A stretch of 64,000 nucleotides of DNA, taken from assembly GCF_000012725.1 (NCBI RefSeq), contig NC_007406.1, positions 2,136,001 to 2,200,000 on the forward strand, in the 5' to 3' direction. The notes under the pieces are model-generated. The model saw only the letters and a program-made list of their open reading frames with translations. It did not search any database and was not told where the DNA came from. The DNA is from Nitrobacter winogradskyi Nb-255 (GTDB taxonomy: Bacteria; Pseudomonadota; Alphaproteobacteria; Rhizobiales; Xanthobacteraceae). Below are positions 28,862 to 37,259 of this stretch, in pieces. The stretch's first letter is position 1. Each line of letters begins with the position of its first letter. The translations under genes and the position numbers were made by a program.

Positions 28862-29785
28862 TCAGAAATATGTCGTCACCGCGGAATCAAGCGCGTTGCG
28901 CATATCGGGATCATCGGTGATGGGACGCACCAGCGCCACGCGGCAGGCAGCCAGCGGCGCAACGCCGCGGGAAATCAGCGAGCCAGCGTAGATCAACATG
29001 CGGGTCGAGATGCCCTCATCCAGCCCGTGACCTTTGAGGTTGCGCGCATGTTCGGCGATATGGACCAGCTTCTTTGCCGCGTCCAACCCCACGCCGCTCT
29101 CATGCACCACGATCTCGGCCTCCACCTCGTGCTCAGGATAGTTGAAGTCCAGCGCGCCGAACCGCTGCTTGGTCGACTGCTTCAGATCCTTCATCAGCGA
29201 CTGGTAGCCAGGGTTGTAGGAGATCACGACCTGGAAGTCCGGATGCGCCTCGACGATCTCGCCTTTCTTCTCCAGCGGCAGAACGCGTCGCGCGTCGGTC
29301 AGGGAGTGAATCACGACCGTGGTGTCCTGACGCGCTTCGACCACCTCGTCGAGATAGCAGATTCCGCCGAACCGGGCCGCCATGGTCAAAGGTCCGTCCT
29401 GCCAGCGGGTGCCGTTGGCGTCGAGCAGGAAGCGGCCGACCAGATCGCTGGCGGTCATGTCTTCGTTGCACGCAACGGTGACCAGCGGCTTGCCGAGCTT
29501 CCACGCCATGTATTCAACGAAGCGCGTTTTTCCGCAACCTGTCGGCCCCTTCAGCATCATCGGCATGCGGACCGAATAGGCAGCCTCATAAAGCGCGATT
29601 TCATCGGCGACCGCGCGGTAATAGGGTTCCTTGGCGACGCGATAGGCGTCGAGCGGGGACGCGGCGCCAGTCGTGTCCGTCACCGCGCGCGGCGCGGCTT
29701 CGCTTCGCGCGGAGGCGGCGGCCGGCACGTGGAAGGCGGGGTTTCGTCGCGGAAGGTAACCGCGGTTGGTGAGATCGTCACGCAT
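28862..29785 (-). CDS. cbbQ: RuBisCO activase AAA+ motor CbbQ
   Basis: A 307-residue MoxR-type AAA+ ATPase. Walker A is GPTGCGKTRF and Walker B is GGICYLDEV, with sensor and pore-loop regions (ISYNPGYQ, STKQRFGALDF) and the CbbQ/NorQ C-terminal domain. ATG at 29785 is chosen because CAGGAAAC sits upstream at good spacing; 29809 is in frame but overlaps mcdB. Works with CbbO encoded next. Confidence 0.95.
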   Translation of the reverse strand: MRDDLTNRGYLPRRNPAFHVPAAASARSEAAPRAVTDTTGAASPLDAYRVAKEPYYRAVADEIALYEAAYSVRMPMMLKGPTGCGKTRFVEYMAWKLGKPLVTVACNEDMTASDLVGRFLLDANGTRWQDGPLTMAARFGGICYLDEVVEARQDTTVVIHSLTDARRVLPLEKKGEIVEAHPDFQVVISYNPGYQSLMKDLKQSTKQRFGALDFNYPEHEVEAEIVVHESGVGLDAAKKLVHIAEHARNLKGHGLDEGISTRMLIYAGSLISRGVAPLAACRVALVRPITDDPDMRNALDSAVTTYF

Positions 29786-29805
29786 GATCGGGTTTCCTGA
29801 AAATC

Positions 29806-30033
29806 TCAATCCGGCCAGATGCGGTCGGGGAACAGTTCCTGCACACTCTCCGGCGGCTCGTCCGCCAAGGTTTCTTTCTCCTTGGGCGCAGGCTTGGCGG
29901 CGGCCGGCTTACTGGCGCCCGAATCCGGGCGCGGCTTCTTGGAGCGGACTTCAGCCTTTTCAGCCGGGGCGGACTCCGCGCCGGTCTTGGCCTGACGGAC
30001 GCTGCTGGCGAGCTTGTCTTTGATGCTGGTCAT
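29806..30033 (-). CDS. mcdB: Carboxysome positioning protein McdB (alpha type)
   Basis: A 75-residue, largely disordered, Lys/Ala/Pro/Glu-rich protein that ends in a Trp-containing motif (ELFPDRIWPD). It matches alpha-McdB, the adaptor that links carboxysomes to the McdA ATPase; its C-terminal Trp motif is the conserved part. Its start overlaps the mcdA stop by four bases, as in known mcdAB pairs. Recognition rests on context plus the C-terminal motif, since disorder leaves little else. Confidence 0.85.
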   Translation of the reverse strand: MTSIKDKLASSVRQAKTGAESAPAEKAEVRSKKPRPDSGASKPAAAKPAPKEKETLADEPPESVQELFPDRIWPD

Positions 30034-30665
30034 GCAAGGATCTCCTCTATGAGGCCTTCGATCTCCGCGACCGCACTTTGGCCACGCGCCCCCAGTTGGT
30101 AGGCCGACACGCCCTCAAGCGCGGCGGTCTTGTAGATGCCGCGGCGACGCACCGCAGTACGAAGTACCGGCAGTCCGAACTCGGCCAACGCCTCCTGCAT
30201 CGCCGCCGATAGCGCGCTGCGCGTCTCGATCTGATTCGGCAGCAGATACGCGCGCAGCCGGGGATTGTTCCGCCGAGCTTCATCGATGTCCTGCGGCAGC
30301 CTCAGGCTGGCCCACAAATCCATCGGCGAGGGCAACACCGGAATGACGGCCACGTCACAGCTTTGCAGCGCCAGCGCCGCCGCGCGGCTGTCGACCGCCG
30401 GCGGACAGTCCAGCACGACGAAGGGATAGGCGCGAAAATCCCGCCGCAGATCGACAGCGCCGGCGCCCACGCGCAGATGCTTGACCGTCGCCGGAAAAGT
30501 TTGCGTTCCCGCCGCTGCCCATTGCGTGGCCGAGCCCTGCGGATCAAGATCGACCACGACCGCCGATGCCCGGCGCGCCAGCCCCGCACCGAGATGCATG
30601 GCCACGGTGGTCTTGCCGGCGCCGCCTTTCTGGTTGATCACCGCAATGACCAGAGGCCCGCTCAT
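30030..30665 (-). CDS. mcdA: Carboxysome positioning ATPase McdA (ParA family)
   Basis: A 211-residue ParA/MinD-type ATPase with the deviant Walker A INQKGGAGKTT, the switch segment VVDLDPQGSATQW and the Walker B VVLDCPPAVD. It binds the nucleoid nonspecifically as an ATP dimer and, with McdB, spaces carboxysomes along the cell. It is encoded between acRAF and mcdB in the cso operon, which separates it from chromosomal parA. Confidence 0.93.
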   Translation of the reverse strand: MSGPLVIAVINQKGGAGKTTVAMHLGAGLARRASAVVVDLDPQGSATQWAAAGTQTFPATVKHLRVGAGAVDLRRDFRAYPFVVLDCPPAVDSRAAALALQSCDVAVIPVLPSPMDLWASLRLPQDIDEARRNNPRLRAYLLPNQIETRSALSAAMQEALAEFGLPVLRTAVRRRGIYKTAALEGVSAYQLGARGQSAVAEIEGLIEEILA

Positions 30666-30668
30666 CGC

Positions 30669-30935
30669 TCACTCCCCGCGCTCGGCCAGAGCAGCTATAC
30701 GTCCGGCGAACTGTTCGTCCTCGGCGCTCAATGCGGTGTCGTCGACCGCCCCGATCGTGATGTTGACGTAGGTGGTGCCGAAATTGATGTTCTGCGGATG
30801 GCGCTGAATCTCCTCGGACAACGCCGACAGCGCGTCGAGGAAGGCGCGGGTCTGCGCGTATTGCGCAAACGCGAAGCGGCGAAACAACGTCGGCGGCTTG
30901 TCGCGGCGCTCCCAACCTTGGAAATCATCATTCAT
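30669..30935 (-). CDS. RuBisCO assembly factor acRAF (pterin dehydratase-like)
   Basis: An 88-residue protein of the pterin-4a-carbinolamine dehydratase fold. The pattern WERRDKPPTLFRRFAFAQY ... FLDALSALSEEIQRHP ... INFGTTYVNITI is that of the alpha-carboxysomal acRAF, which lost dehydratase activity and assists RuBisCO folding or assembly. It precedes mcdA by 3 bp. It follows csoS1 after 282 bp that contain no visible gene. Confidence 0.88.
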   Translation of the reverse strand: MNDDFQGWERRDKPPTLFRRFAFAQYAQTRAFLDALSALSEEIQRHPQNINFGTTYVNITIGAVDDTALSAEDEQFAGRIAALAERGE

Positions 30936-31217
30936 GGGCGTCTACCCCGGTTCGATCTAGGTTACGTATCGAGATGCGCTAGCGCCTCCTGTAGCAAGGC
31001 TTCGAATAGCGACGCGGCGCTGTTACCGCGCAGCCGTCGGCGCGTACATCAACGCATCGACATCAATCCGCGGGGGCCTCGACCTGGAGCCGATACCAGA
31101 CCCCGCCGCGCCGCGGGCAACCGCAAGAGCCTGCCGCACGCCGCCAACGCTCGGTTGAGCGCGCGTGCGAGCCAGGGTTTGCCGATCGACCGCCACCATG
31201 ACGCTCTCCGCGCAGGA

Positions 31218-31559
31218 TCAGCTGCGGGTGGAGGTGGTCTCGGCGTCGCGGCCGCCGCCGTTCGAGTCAGGCTTCGTCGGCAGGATGCCCTCAACCTCGC
31301 TGTGCACGCGCGCGATGATGTGCGCGGCCACCAGGCCGTCGCCCACGCGCTCGCAGGCGTCAGCCCCGGCACGCACCGCCGCGTTGACCGCGCCGGTTTC
31401 GCCGCGCACCAACACCGTGACGTAACCACCACCGACGAACTGCCGACCGATCAGCCGCACTTCGGAAGCCTTGGTCATCGCGTCGGCCGCTTCGATCGCC
31501 GGAACCAGCCCGCGAGTTTCGATCATGCCCAGGGCGATGCCGTTGACGTGTGTTGCCAT
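31218..31559 (-). CDS. csoS1: Carboxysome shell hexamer protein CsoS1, C-terminally extended copy
   Basis: A 113-residue single BMC-domain protein forming the hexagonal facets of the shell. Family motifs: GIALGMIETRGLVPAIEAADAM, GGGYVTVLVRG, VAAHIIARVHSEVE. It carries about 15 extra C-terminal residues rich in Gly, Ser, Thr and Arg compared with the copy just upstream. Over about 147 bp (31279-31425) the DNA is almost identical to the neighbouring copy, pointing to recent duplication or gene conversion. Confidence 0.95.
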   Translation of the reverse strand: MATHVNGIALGMIETRGLVPAIEAADAMTKASEVRLIGRQFVGGGYVTVLVRGETGAVNAAVRAGADACERVGDGLVAAHIIARVHSEVEGILPTKPDSNGGGRDAETTSTRS

Positions 31560-31600
31560 GTCATAGTCCTTCCCGTTACTTACCGTACAAAAAACCGTGC

Positions 31601-31897
31601 TTAGGCGCTCGGCGTCTTCGGCAGGATGCCCTCAACCTCGCTGTGCACGCGCGCGATGATGTGCGCGGCCACCAGGCCGTCGCCCACGCGCTCGCAGGCG
31701 TCAGCACCGGCACGCACCGCCGCGTTGACCGCGCCGGTTTCGCCGCGCACCAACACCGTGACGTAGCCGCCGCCGACGAATTGACGCGAGATCAGGCGCA
31801 CCTCGGCGGCCTTGGTCATGGCGTCCGCCGCCTCGATCGCGGGGACCAGTCCGCGCGTTTCAATCATGCCCAGGGCAATACCCATTATTTCAGCCAT
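31601..31897 (-). CDS. csoS1: Carboxysome shell hexamer protein CsoS1
   Basis: A 98-residue BMC-domain protein of standard length, the major shell facet component; its small central pore admits bicarbonate and small anions. It differs from the downstream copy at few positions (IMGIALG, RLISRQF, ending ILPKTPSA). AAGGAGTG lies before the ATG. It lies 93 bp after csoS4B and 41 bp before its paralogue. Confidence 0.96.
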   Translation of the reverse strand: MAEIMGIALGMIETRGLVPAIEAADAMTKAAEVRLISRQFVGGGYVTVLVRGETGAVNAAVRAGADACERVGDGLVAAHIIARVHSEVEGILPKTPSA

Positions 31898-31990
31898 TTG
31901 TTCACTCCTTGTTGTCGAAATAAAAGAAACTCAAGTCACTGCACCCTGACGCCCGCTGCGCGCGCGCCGCTCTGCTCTTTGCTCACCGCG

Positions 31991-32242
31991 TCATCCCTCT
32001 TCCTCCCAGCCATCGATGATCCCGCAGATGGCCAGGTCGGTCGCCACTGTTCGATCGGGCATGGCCATGCGTGCGGCCGTGCCGGCGGCGGTGAATACCC
32101 ATTTGCCAGGGGGCGCTCCGACAGGATCGGTCGCCACCGATATGTCGCCCTTCTGGCCCTTCAGAATGCGAAGGGAAGCCGAACCCATCTCCGGCACACG
32201 CCGGGTGCAGACAAGCTCATCGACCACGCGCCAGACTTCCAT
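31991..32242 (-). CDS. csoS4B: Carboxysome vertex pentamer protein CsoS4B
   Basis: An 83-residue EutN/CcmL-family protein that closes shell vertices as pentamers. MEVWRVVDELVCTRRV is the N-terminal strand, followed by GAPPGKWVFTAAGTAARMA and DLAICGIIDGW. The start is set at 32242, sharing one base with the csoS4A stop (TGATG). A longer upstream frame is read-through of csoS4A in another frame. Confidence 0.94.
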   Translation of the reverse strand: MEVWRVVDELVCTRRVPEMGSASLRILKGQKGDISVATDPVGAPPGKWVFTAAGTAARMAMPDRTVATDLAICGIIDGWEEEG

Positions 32243-32499
32243 CACGACACCTCCGGATTCCAGTGATCGATGATGCCGACGATGGTCAGATCGGACGGAT
32301 AATCCTTGGCTCCCGCCGCATCGCGCGCCGCGGAGGACCCCACGCAAATCACCCAGTCGCCCGGAATGCAGCCGACGGCGTCGACCGCGACGCTGCGCGG
32401 CCCGTTCGGCGTTTCCTGAACGACAAGCAGCGGACGATGACCCATGGCATCGATGCGATTGGTCGACACGAGGGTGGTTCTTACACGCATGATCTTCAT
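32242..32499 (-). CDS. csoS4A: Carboxysome vertex pentamer protein CsoS4A
   Basis: An 85-residue EutN/CcmL-family vertex protein. Motifs: MKIMRVRTTLVSTNRI at the N-terminus, then VDAVGCIPGDWVICVGSSAARDA and LTIVGIIDHW. Start chosen at ATG 32499 from family length, 13 bp after csoSCA. Overlaps csoS4B by one base. Confidence 0.94.
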   Translation of the reverse strand: MKIMRVRTTLVSTNRIDAMGHRPLLVVQETPNGPRSVAVDAVGCIPGDWVICVGSSAARDAAGAKDYPSDLTIVGIIDHWNPEVS

Positions 32500-32512
32500 G
32501 GCGCATATGTCC

Positions 32513-34039
32513 TCAATGATCGTCGACAGCGTCATCGACGACGAAGACGCAACTCTCGTCGCCGAAACGTTCGCTCACGGCAATCGCGCAATTGAGCAGG
32601 CCCCGAGCGGCCAGATCGGGGTAACGCGCCTCGATCGCGTCACGCACCCGCCGCCCCCGCGCGATCGCCCGCGCGCGCGATTCCGGAATCCGCGCGTCGT
32701 ACTCGAAATGCACCAGCACCGGCACAGGCAGGCCGTGCGCGACGTTGAGGTTGCCGAAGATCTTGATCCCGACATCCATGTCGGGCGCGCCTTCCTCGAT
32801 CGTGTCGAGGCGGGCGAAATAAAACAGGTTGCGCAACTGCAGCGACCGCACCGCGTCACCGGCGACGATGCATTCCTCGTCGTGCCCGATGATCTTGTAG
32901 CGGCCGGTATGGTGCTTGATGACGTATTCGATCTGCGACAGATTGGCTTCGGCCAGCGCCAGCACCAGGCGGCGCATCCCCTCGTGCATACGGCCGTTGC
33001 CCTGGCCCCAGCCACCCATGCCCTCGGCGTCGGCGACGATCCCGGCGATACGGGCCCGCGCCGCTTCGGGCGCAAGCCCGAGGGTGTCGCGGTAGACCTG
33101 CGCGGTCTCGAAGTAACGGTGCGCGTTGAGTTCGCCGAAGCCGTCGGGCAGATGGATGCGCAGCGCATCCAGATCGGTGTCGACACCGATCAGCAGCACA
33201 TCCGGCGCCGCGCCCAAGCCGAAGGTCTGGTCGATCGCCGTCCGCAACTCGTTCTGCAGGCGCTGCAACGCCGCTTCGGTGGCCTGACGATCGTTGCTGC
33301 CGTGAGCAGCGCAACCCTGGCCGCCGGGCGATGAACTGCTGAAATGATAGACGGCGATCTTGAGGTAGTTCAGGCGCTCGCCATCGACCATGGCGCCCGC
33401 CAGCCGCTCGACTTCGCGCCGTGCCCAGTCCGACACATCGACCTCGATATCGAACAGAGCGCCGGCGTATGCCTTCACCCGCACATTCGGACCGGGCAAA
33501 ATACGCAGCACATAAGGGCTGACGCCCTGCAGCCGGCCATCGGAGCAAGGGCTGATGTCCACGGTATGATAACCGCACGAATGCAGGAAATTCTCATCGA
33601 GCGGCAAGCGCTGGCGCCAGCCGACCTGCTCAGCCGGCGCATTTTCGACGCTCGACTTCAGGGCGCTGAATATGCAGCGCGAATGCAGCGCGGACAAATC
33701 CAGCCCGCACACCCAGGCATCCTCGAGCACCTGCGGCGGCAACTCGAAGCCGAGTTGCTCCCGGGCCAGCTGCTGCGCCCGCTCGATAAAATTCTCGTCA
33801 TGCTGATGCGTGGAGATACGCTTGAGCACGTCGACGATGCGGGTAAAGCGCGAGCGCACGGTTCGCTCATAGTCGAACAGCAGGCGATTGAGATCGCGGT
33901 CGACCAGCGCATGCTCGCACGACTGCCCGCTGCCGATCATGCACGCCGGATGATCGAGGATGGCCACCACCTGAGGCGCCGCCGCGGCAACCGGGTTGGC
34001 CTCTCGTCGCAGGGCCTGAAGGCGTTTGCGCGTGTTCAT
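32513..34039 (-). CDS. csoSCA: Carboxysomal carbonic anhydrase CsoSCA
   Basis: A 508-residue epsilon-type (beta-derived) carbonic anhydrase inside the carboxysome; it turns bicarbonate into CO2 for RuBisCO. The active site is visible: Cys, Asp and Arg in SPCSDGRLQG, His in AVYHFSSS and Cys in GGQGCAAHGS. An N-terminal helical domain (residues 40-140) and a C-terminal defunct catalytic half follow the usual layout. The N-terminal 30 residues are basic and flexible, the part that binds RuBisCO in related systems. It starts 11 bp after csoS2. Confidence 0.96.
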   Translation of the reverse strand: MNTRKRLQALRREANPVAAAAPQVVAILDHPACMIGSGQSCEHALVDRDLNRLLFDYERTVRSRFTRIVDVLKRISTHQHDENFIERAQQLAREQLGFELPPQVLEDAWVCGLDLSALHSRCIFSALKSSVENAPAEQVGWRQRLPLDENFLHSCGYHTVDISPCSDGRLQGVSPYVLRILPGPNVRVKAYAGALFDIEVDVSDWARREVERLAGAMVDGERLNYLKIAVYHFSSSSPGGQGCAAHGSNDRQATEAALQRLQNELRTAIDQTFGLGAAPDVLLIGVDTDLDALRIHLPDGFGELNAHRYFETAQVYRDTLGLAPEAARARIAGIVADAEGMGGWGQGNGRMHEGMRRLVLALAEANLSQIEYVIKHHTGRYKIIGHDEECIVAGDAVRSLQLRNLFYFARLDTIEEGAPDMDVGIKIFGNLNVAHGLPVPVLVHFEYDARIPESRARAIARGRRVRDAIEARYPDLAARGLLNCAIAVSERFGDESCVFVVDDAVDDH

Positions 34040-34050
34040 GCCCGCGATCC

Positions 34051-36753
34051 TCAGCCGCGCGCCCCGCCGGAGACGGTCACCGTGGCGCCGCGCCGGGTAT
34101 TGCCGGCCGATCCGGTAATGACCGATTCAGGCACTTCAGGCCGCTCAACGCCACGAAAGGCCATGGCGCTCATTCCGGCTCCACGCGGCTGACCGCGCAT
34201 CGAGGGATTTCTCGCCAGGCTGGACGAACCCTCGGTACCGGTGACACGGCTGTTGCCGTCCCAGGCATCTCCCGAGACACGCCGCCCCTGCTGACTCCCT
34301 TCGCCGCTCAGGCGACGCGCGGCAGGAAGCGAATGCTCCTCGTCACGCGGACGGCGCGATTGACCGCCGTGCCGAAACTCAGGTGTGCCGGTGATCAGAC
34401 CATCAGCCTTGTTGATCGGGCCGGTGATGCGCGAACTGCTCAGGCCGTTGCCGGTGATGACCTCGGTCTGCCGCTCGCGCGCCGCCTGCCGAGCCGGAAT
34501 GTCGATGCTGAAATCGCGGGGAGCGGGCGGGCGTTGATCCGCATCCCGCGCGCGGAAGCGATCGCTCATCGCGCATTGCCCGGTCGAAATATTATCCAGC
34601 CCGAGATAAGGCGTTCCCGAAATCGGCTCACAAGCGCCACGCTCGTCGCCGGTGACCTGCGACCCGCCCGCGCCCGGCCGATCGCCGGTGACCACGGTGG
34701 AAGGGATCACCGCACTGTCGCGGACCCGCGCAGCCTGCTGTTCGCGCTGCGGCGCCTGGCAGAAGCCGGTATACTGGCCCTGACCGATGTATGGGGTGCC
34801 GCTGATCGGTGAGCAGGTCCCGGCTTCGTTGCCGGTCACATGTTCCGCGCGTCCAGCAGCGATGCCCGTGATCGTCTGGCCGCGCAGCGTGGTATCGACC
34901 ACGACCTTGCTCACCGGCGAGACGGCTGGCGCCGCCTCGACCGGGCATACGGCGGCCAACTGGCGGGTGCCAATGTAGTCCGTGCCGGTGACGGGTTCGC
35001 ACCCATAAGACTCGTCACCGGACAATTTTGGGCTTGGGGCGACCTCCGAACCGGTCACGGTCCGACCGCGCAGCGTCTGCATTTCAGACACCTTCCTGGG
35101 GCTGGGCGTCTTGCAAAGCCCGGCGAAGTCGGCCGTGGTGTAGTACTGGCTGCCCGTGATGCTGCGGCAGGAGCCGACCTCGTTGCCGGTCACCTTGGCG
35201 GACCGGTCGACAGCGGTCCCTGACACGACCTGTTCGTCGCGGGTCGACATCACGCTGACCTTTCGTGGCCCCCCTCCCGGCGGAGGTGTTCGGCAAAAGT
35301 CGCGAAACTGCTCAACCGTGTGATATTCGGTGCCGGTAATCGGGCGGCAGCTCCCGGCCTCGTCGCCGGTCTGCCGTTCGCTGCGGCCGACCACCGTGCC
35401 GGTGACAGGCTTGCCCGCAGCCGTATGGGTGACCGCCACCTTCGGAGGCGCGTCGTCGGTTTCTCCCTGGCTGTAACGCGTGCCGGTGATGGCGCGGTCG
35501 GCGCCGTGCTCGACGCCCGTGACGCGGCGCGGACGATCGACCAGCGCGCCGGTAACGGTTTTGCCCTTGTCGGTGCGCGTAAGCGCCACCTTCTCGGGCC
35601 GCGCATCCGGCCGCGCCGAACAGAACTGTTCAAAGCGCTCGGCGGAGAGATACTCCGTGCCCGTCACGGGGCGGCAGGCGCCTGCCTCATCGCCGGTGGT
35701 CCTGGTGGAGCGTCCGAGCGCGGTGCCGGTGATACGCTGCTCGCGCAGCGTGCTGCTGACGGCGACCTTGGGCGCGGTCGGCTCAGGCCGGACCCCGCAG
35801 AGCGTCTGGAACTGCTCGAAGCCGATATACTCGGTACCGGTAATGGCGCGGCACGAGCCCGGCTCATTGCCGGTCACCTTGGAGATGCGCTCCACCTGGG
35901 TCCCGGTGACGGTCTGCCCGGAGAGAGTGTGTCCCTCCTCGACCTTGGCCGGCACCTCGACCACATTGCGCGCGCGTATCCGGCCGGTCGGGCGAGTGCC
36001 GGCGCCCGACGCCTTGTCGACCCGGCCCGCCAGCGCCCGCACCATCCGATGCTGCATCGCGACCTGACGGCCGGTTGCGCCCTTCAGCATGGCGCTCTGC
36101 CAATCCTGCGCCGGCATCGAGGCGGCGATCCGCGTCGCCTGGGCGACGCGCTTGAGGCCCTTCTTGCCGTCCTGGGTCAGCGCGGCGCGGCGCATTTTCG
36201 CGAGCGCGCGACCGGACGCTTCCGGCGAACTTACGGCTGGACGCGCAGCCGCCGGCGTATCGATCCGCGCCGCCTCGATCTGCGCCGCTTCCTTCCGCTG
36301 CGCGCCTTGACCGCAACCGCATTGTCCACCGCAACTGCATTGCCCGCCGCAACCGCAGCCGCAATCAGAGTTGGGCACCTCCGCGTGAGCCGCGCGGCGC
36401 GGACGCACATGCGCCGCCGGACGGGACGCCACGCCCTGCCCTGCGTTCTTCAACGCAGCCTTACCAACCGTGGACAGCGCCTGACGGCGAGCCCTCGACG
36501 CGGACTTAGGAGCCGCCGGCTGGATGATCGCCGCCGGAGCGGACGTTGCCATCGATGCAGCCGAAGCATCGCTGCGGGTGGCGCTGGCGACATGCACCGC
36601 ATTGAGCTGCATCCGGCCGGACGCGGAGCGCTTGTCGGCTTGCGCCAGGGCGACCCCGGCTTTGCCGTGACGCGCCATAGCCTGCCGACGCTGAAGCGCC
36701 AGTTCACGGCCGGATAGAGTTGCAGTGGCATGACCGGGGGCGACGTTTGTCAT
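34051..36753 (-). CDS. csoS2: Carboxysome scaffold protein CsoS2
   Basis: A 900-residue disordered scaffold that links RuBisCO to the shell. The N-terminal part has short basic helices (ALQRRQAMARHGKAG, ARRQALSTVGKAALK, MRRAALTQDGKKGLKR) that bind CbbLS. A Cys/Gly cluster (residues about 128-150) follows. The middle region has about seven repeats of 50-60 residues built on V/ITG triplets with paired Cys (TVTGTQVER, VTGNEPGSC, ITGTEYIG ... C). The C-terminal region (ITGNGLSSSRITGP to VTVSGGARG) binds shell proteins. Whether a frameshifted short form is made cannot be told by eye. Follows cbbS by 105 bp. Confidence 0.95.
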   Translation of the reverse strand: MTNVAPGHATATLSGRELALQRRQAMARHGKAGVALAQADKRSASGRMQLNAVHVASATRSDASAASMATSAPAAIIQPAAPKSASRARRQALSTVGKAALKNAGQGVASRPAAHVRPRRAAHAEVPNSDCGCGCGGQCSCGGQCGCGQGAQRKEAAQIEAARIDTPAAARPAVSSPEASGRALAKMRRAALTQDGKKGLKRVAQATRIAASMPAQDWQSAMLKGATGRQVAMQHRMVRALAGRVDKASGAGTRPTGRIRARNVVEVPAKVEEGHTLSGQTVTGTQVERISKVTGNEPGSCRAITGTEYIGFEQFQTLCGVRPEPTAPKVAVSSTLREQRITGTALGRSTRTTGDEAGACRPVTGTEYLSAERFEQFCSARPDARPEKVALTRTDKGKTVTGALVDRPRRVTGVEHGADRAITGTRYSQGETDDAPPKVAVTHTAAGKPVTGTVVGRSERQTGDEAGSCRPITGTEYHTVEQFRDFCRTPPPGGGPRKVSVMSTRDEQVVSGTAVDRSAKVTGNEVGSCRSITGSQYYTTADFAGLCKTPSPRKVSEMQTLRGRTVTGSEVAPSPKLSGDESYGCEPVTGTDYIGTRQLAAVCPVEAAPAVSPVSKVVVDTTLRGQTITGIAAGRAEHVTGNEAGTCSPISGTPYIGQGQYTGFCQAPQREQQAARVRDSAVIPSTVVTGDRPGAGGSQVTGDERGACEPISGTPYLGLDNISTGQCAMSDRFRARDADQRPPAPRDFSIDIPARQAARERQTEVITGNGLSSSRITGPINKADGLITGTPEFRHGGQSRRPRDEEHSLPAARRLSGEGSQQGRRVSGDAWDGNSRVTGTEGSSSLARNPSMRGQPRGAGMSAMAFRGVERPEVPESVITGSAGNTRRGATVTVSGGARG

Positions 36754-36858
36754 TCGGACCTCAGCACAAAGAACTCGAAGAGAGAGGAGCGGCGCCGATG
36801 CGCCGCGCCGCGAGCAAGTCGTGGGCGCTGAATCGAGTCGGCTTCAGCACCCCTTTCA

Positions 36859-37185
36859 TCAGCGGTACACCACGAACGCCATGCCCTGACTTTGAGCGTA
36901 ATTGTCGTACGCAACGAAGCGCACCATCTGATCGGGGAATTCGCGATGGCAGGCTTCGATCTCGGCCACCACGGCGTCGACGGACTGCTCGCCGAACAAC
37001 GGCAGCTTCCACATGTACCAATAGCTCGCCTTGGCGGGCGTACCCTTCTCGGTGTGCTCGACCGCCGGATTCCAGCCCTGCGCGATGGCGTGAGCGATCT
37101 GACGGCGCACCTGCTCGGGCGTCATCTGCGGCAGATAGGAGAAGGTCTCGTATTTCTTGAGCGAACGGTAGGCTTGAACGGCCAT
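36859..37185 (-). CDS. cbbS: RuBisCO small subunit, form IA
   Basis: A 108-residue small subunit. Family pattern: [38 protein letters not shown] and [18 protein letters not shown]. It lies 74 bp after cbbL, with a GC-rich hairpin between. The protein has the short form typical of carboxysomal RuBisCO. Confidence 0.97.
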   Translation of the reverse strand: MAVQAYRSLKKYETFSYLPQMTPEQVRRQIAHAIAQGWNPAVEHTEKGTPAKASYWYMWKLPLFGEQSVDAVVAEIEACHREFPDQMVRFVAYDNYAQSQGMAFVVYR

Positions 37186-37213
37186 GACTTAGTCCTTTCG
37201 GTTTTGCTGCGCA

Positions 37214-37238
37214 GCGGCGCACCCGCGGGGCGCGCCGC
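37214..37238 (-). promoter_or_regulatory. GC-rich hairpin between cbbL and cbbS
   Basis: Seven-base perfect stem GCGGCGC / GCGCCGC around an 11-base loop in the 74-bp cbbL-cbbS spacer. It lacks a U-run, so it is more likely an mRNA stability or processing element than a terminator. Confidence 0.45.
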
Positions 37239-37259
37239 CCACCGTATCCGTCGACCGGC

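Noticed and set aside
35320-36717. 465-codon plus-strand open frame opposite csoS2
   Set aside because: Antisense shadow of the repetitive csoS2 gene.
34051-36753. Programmed frameshift in csoS2 as in Halothiobacillus
   Set aside because: A G-rich run occurs in the middle repeats, but I could not show a slippery site and structure, so no short form is claimed.
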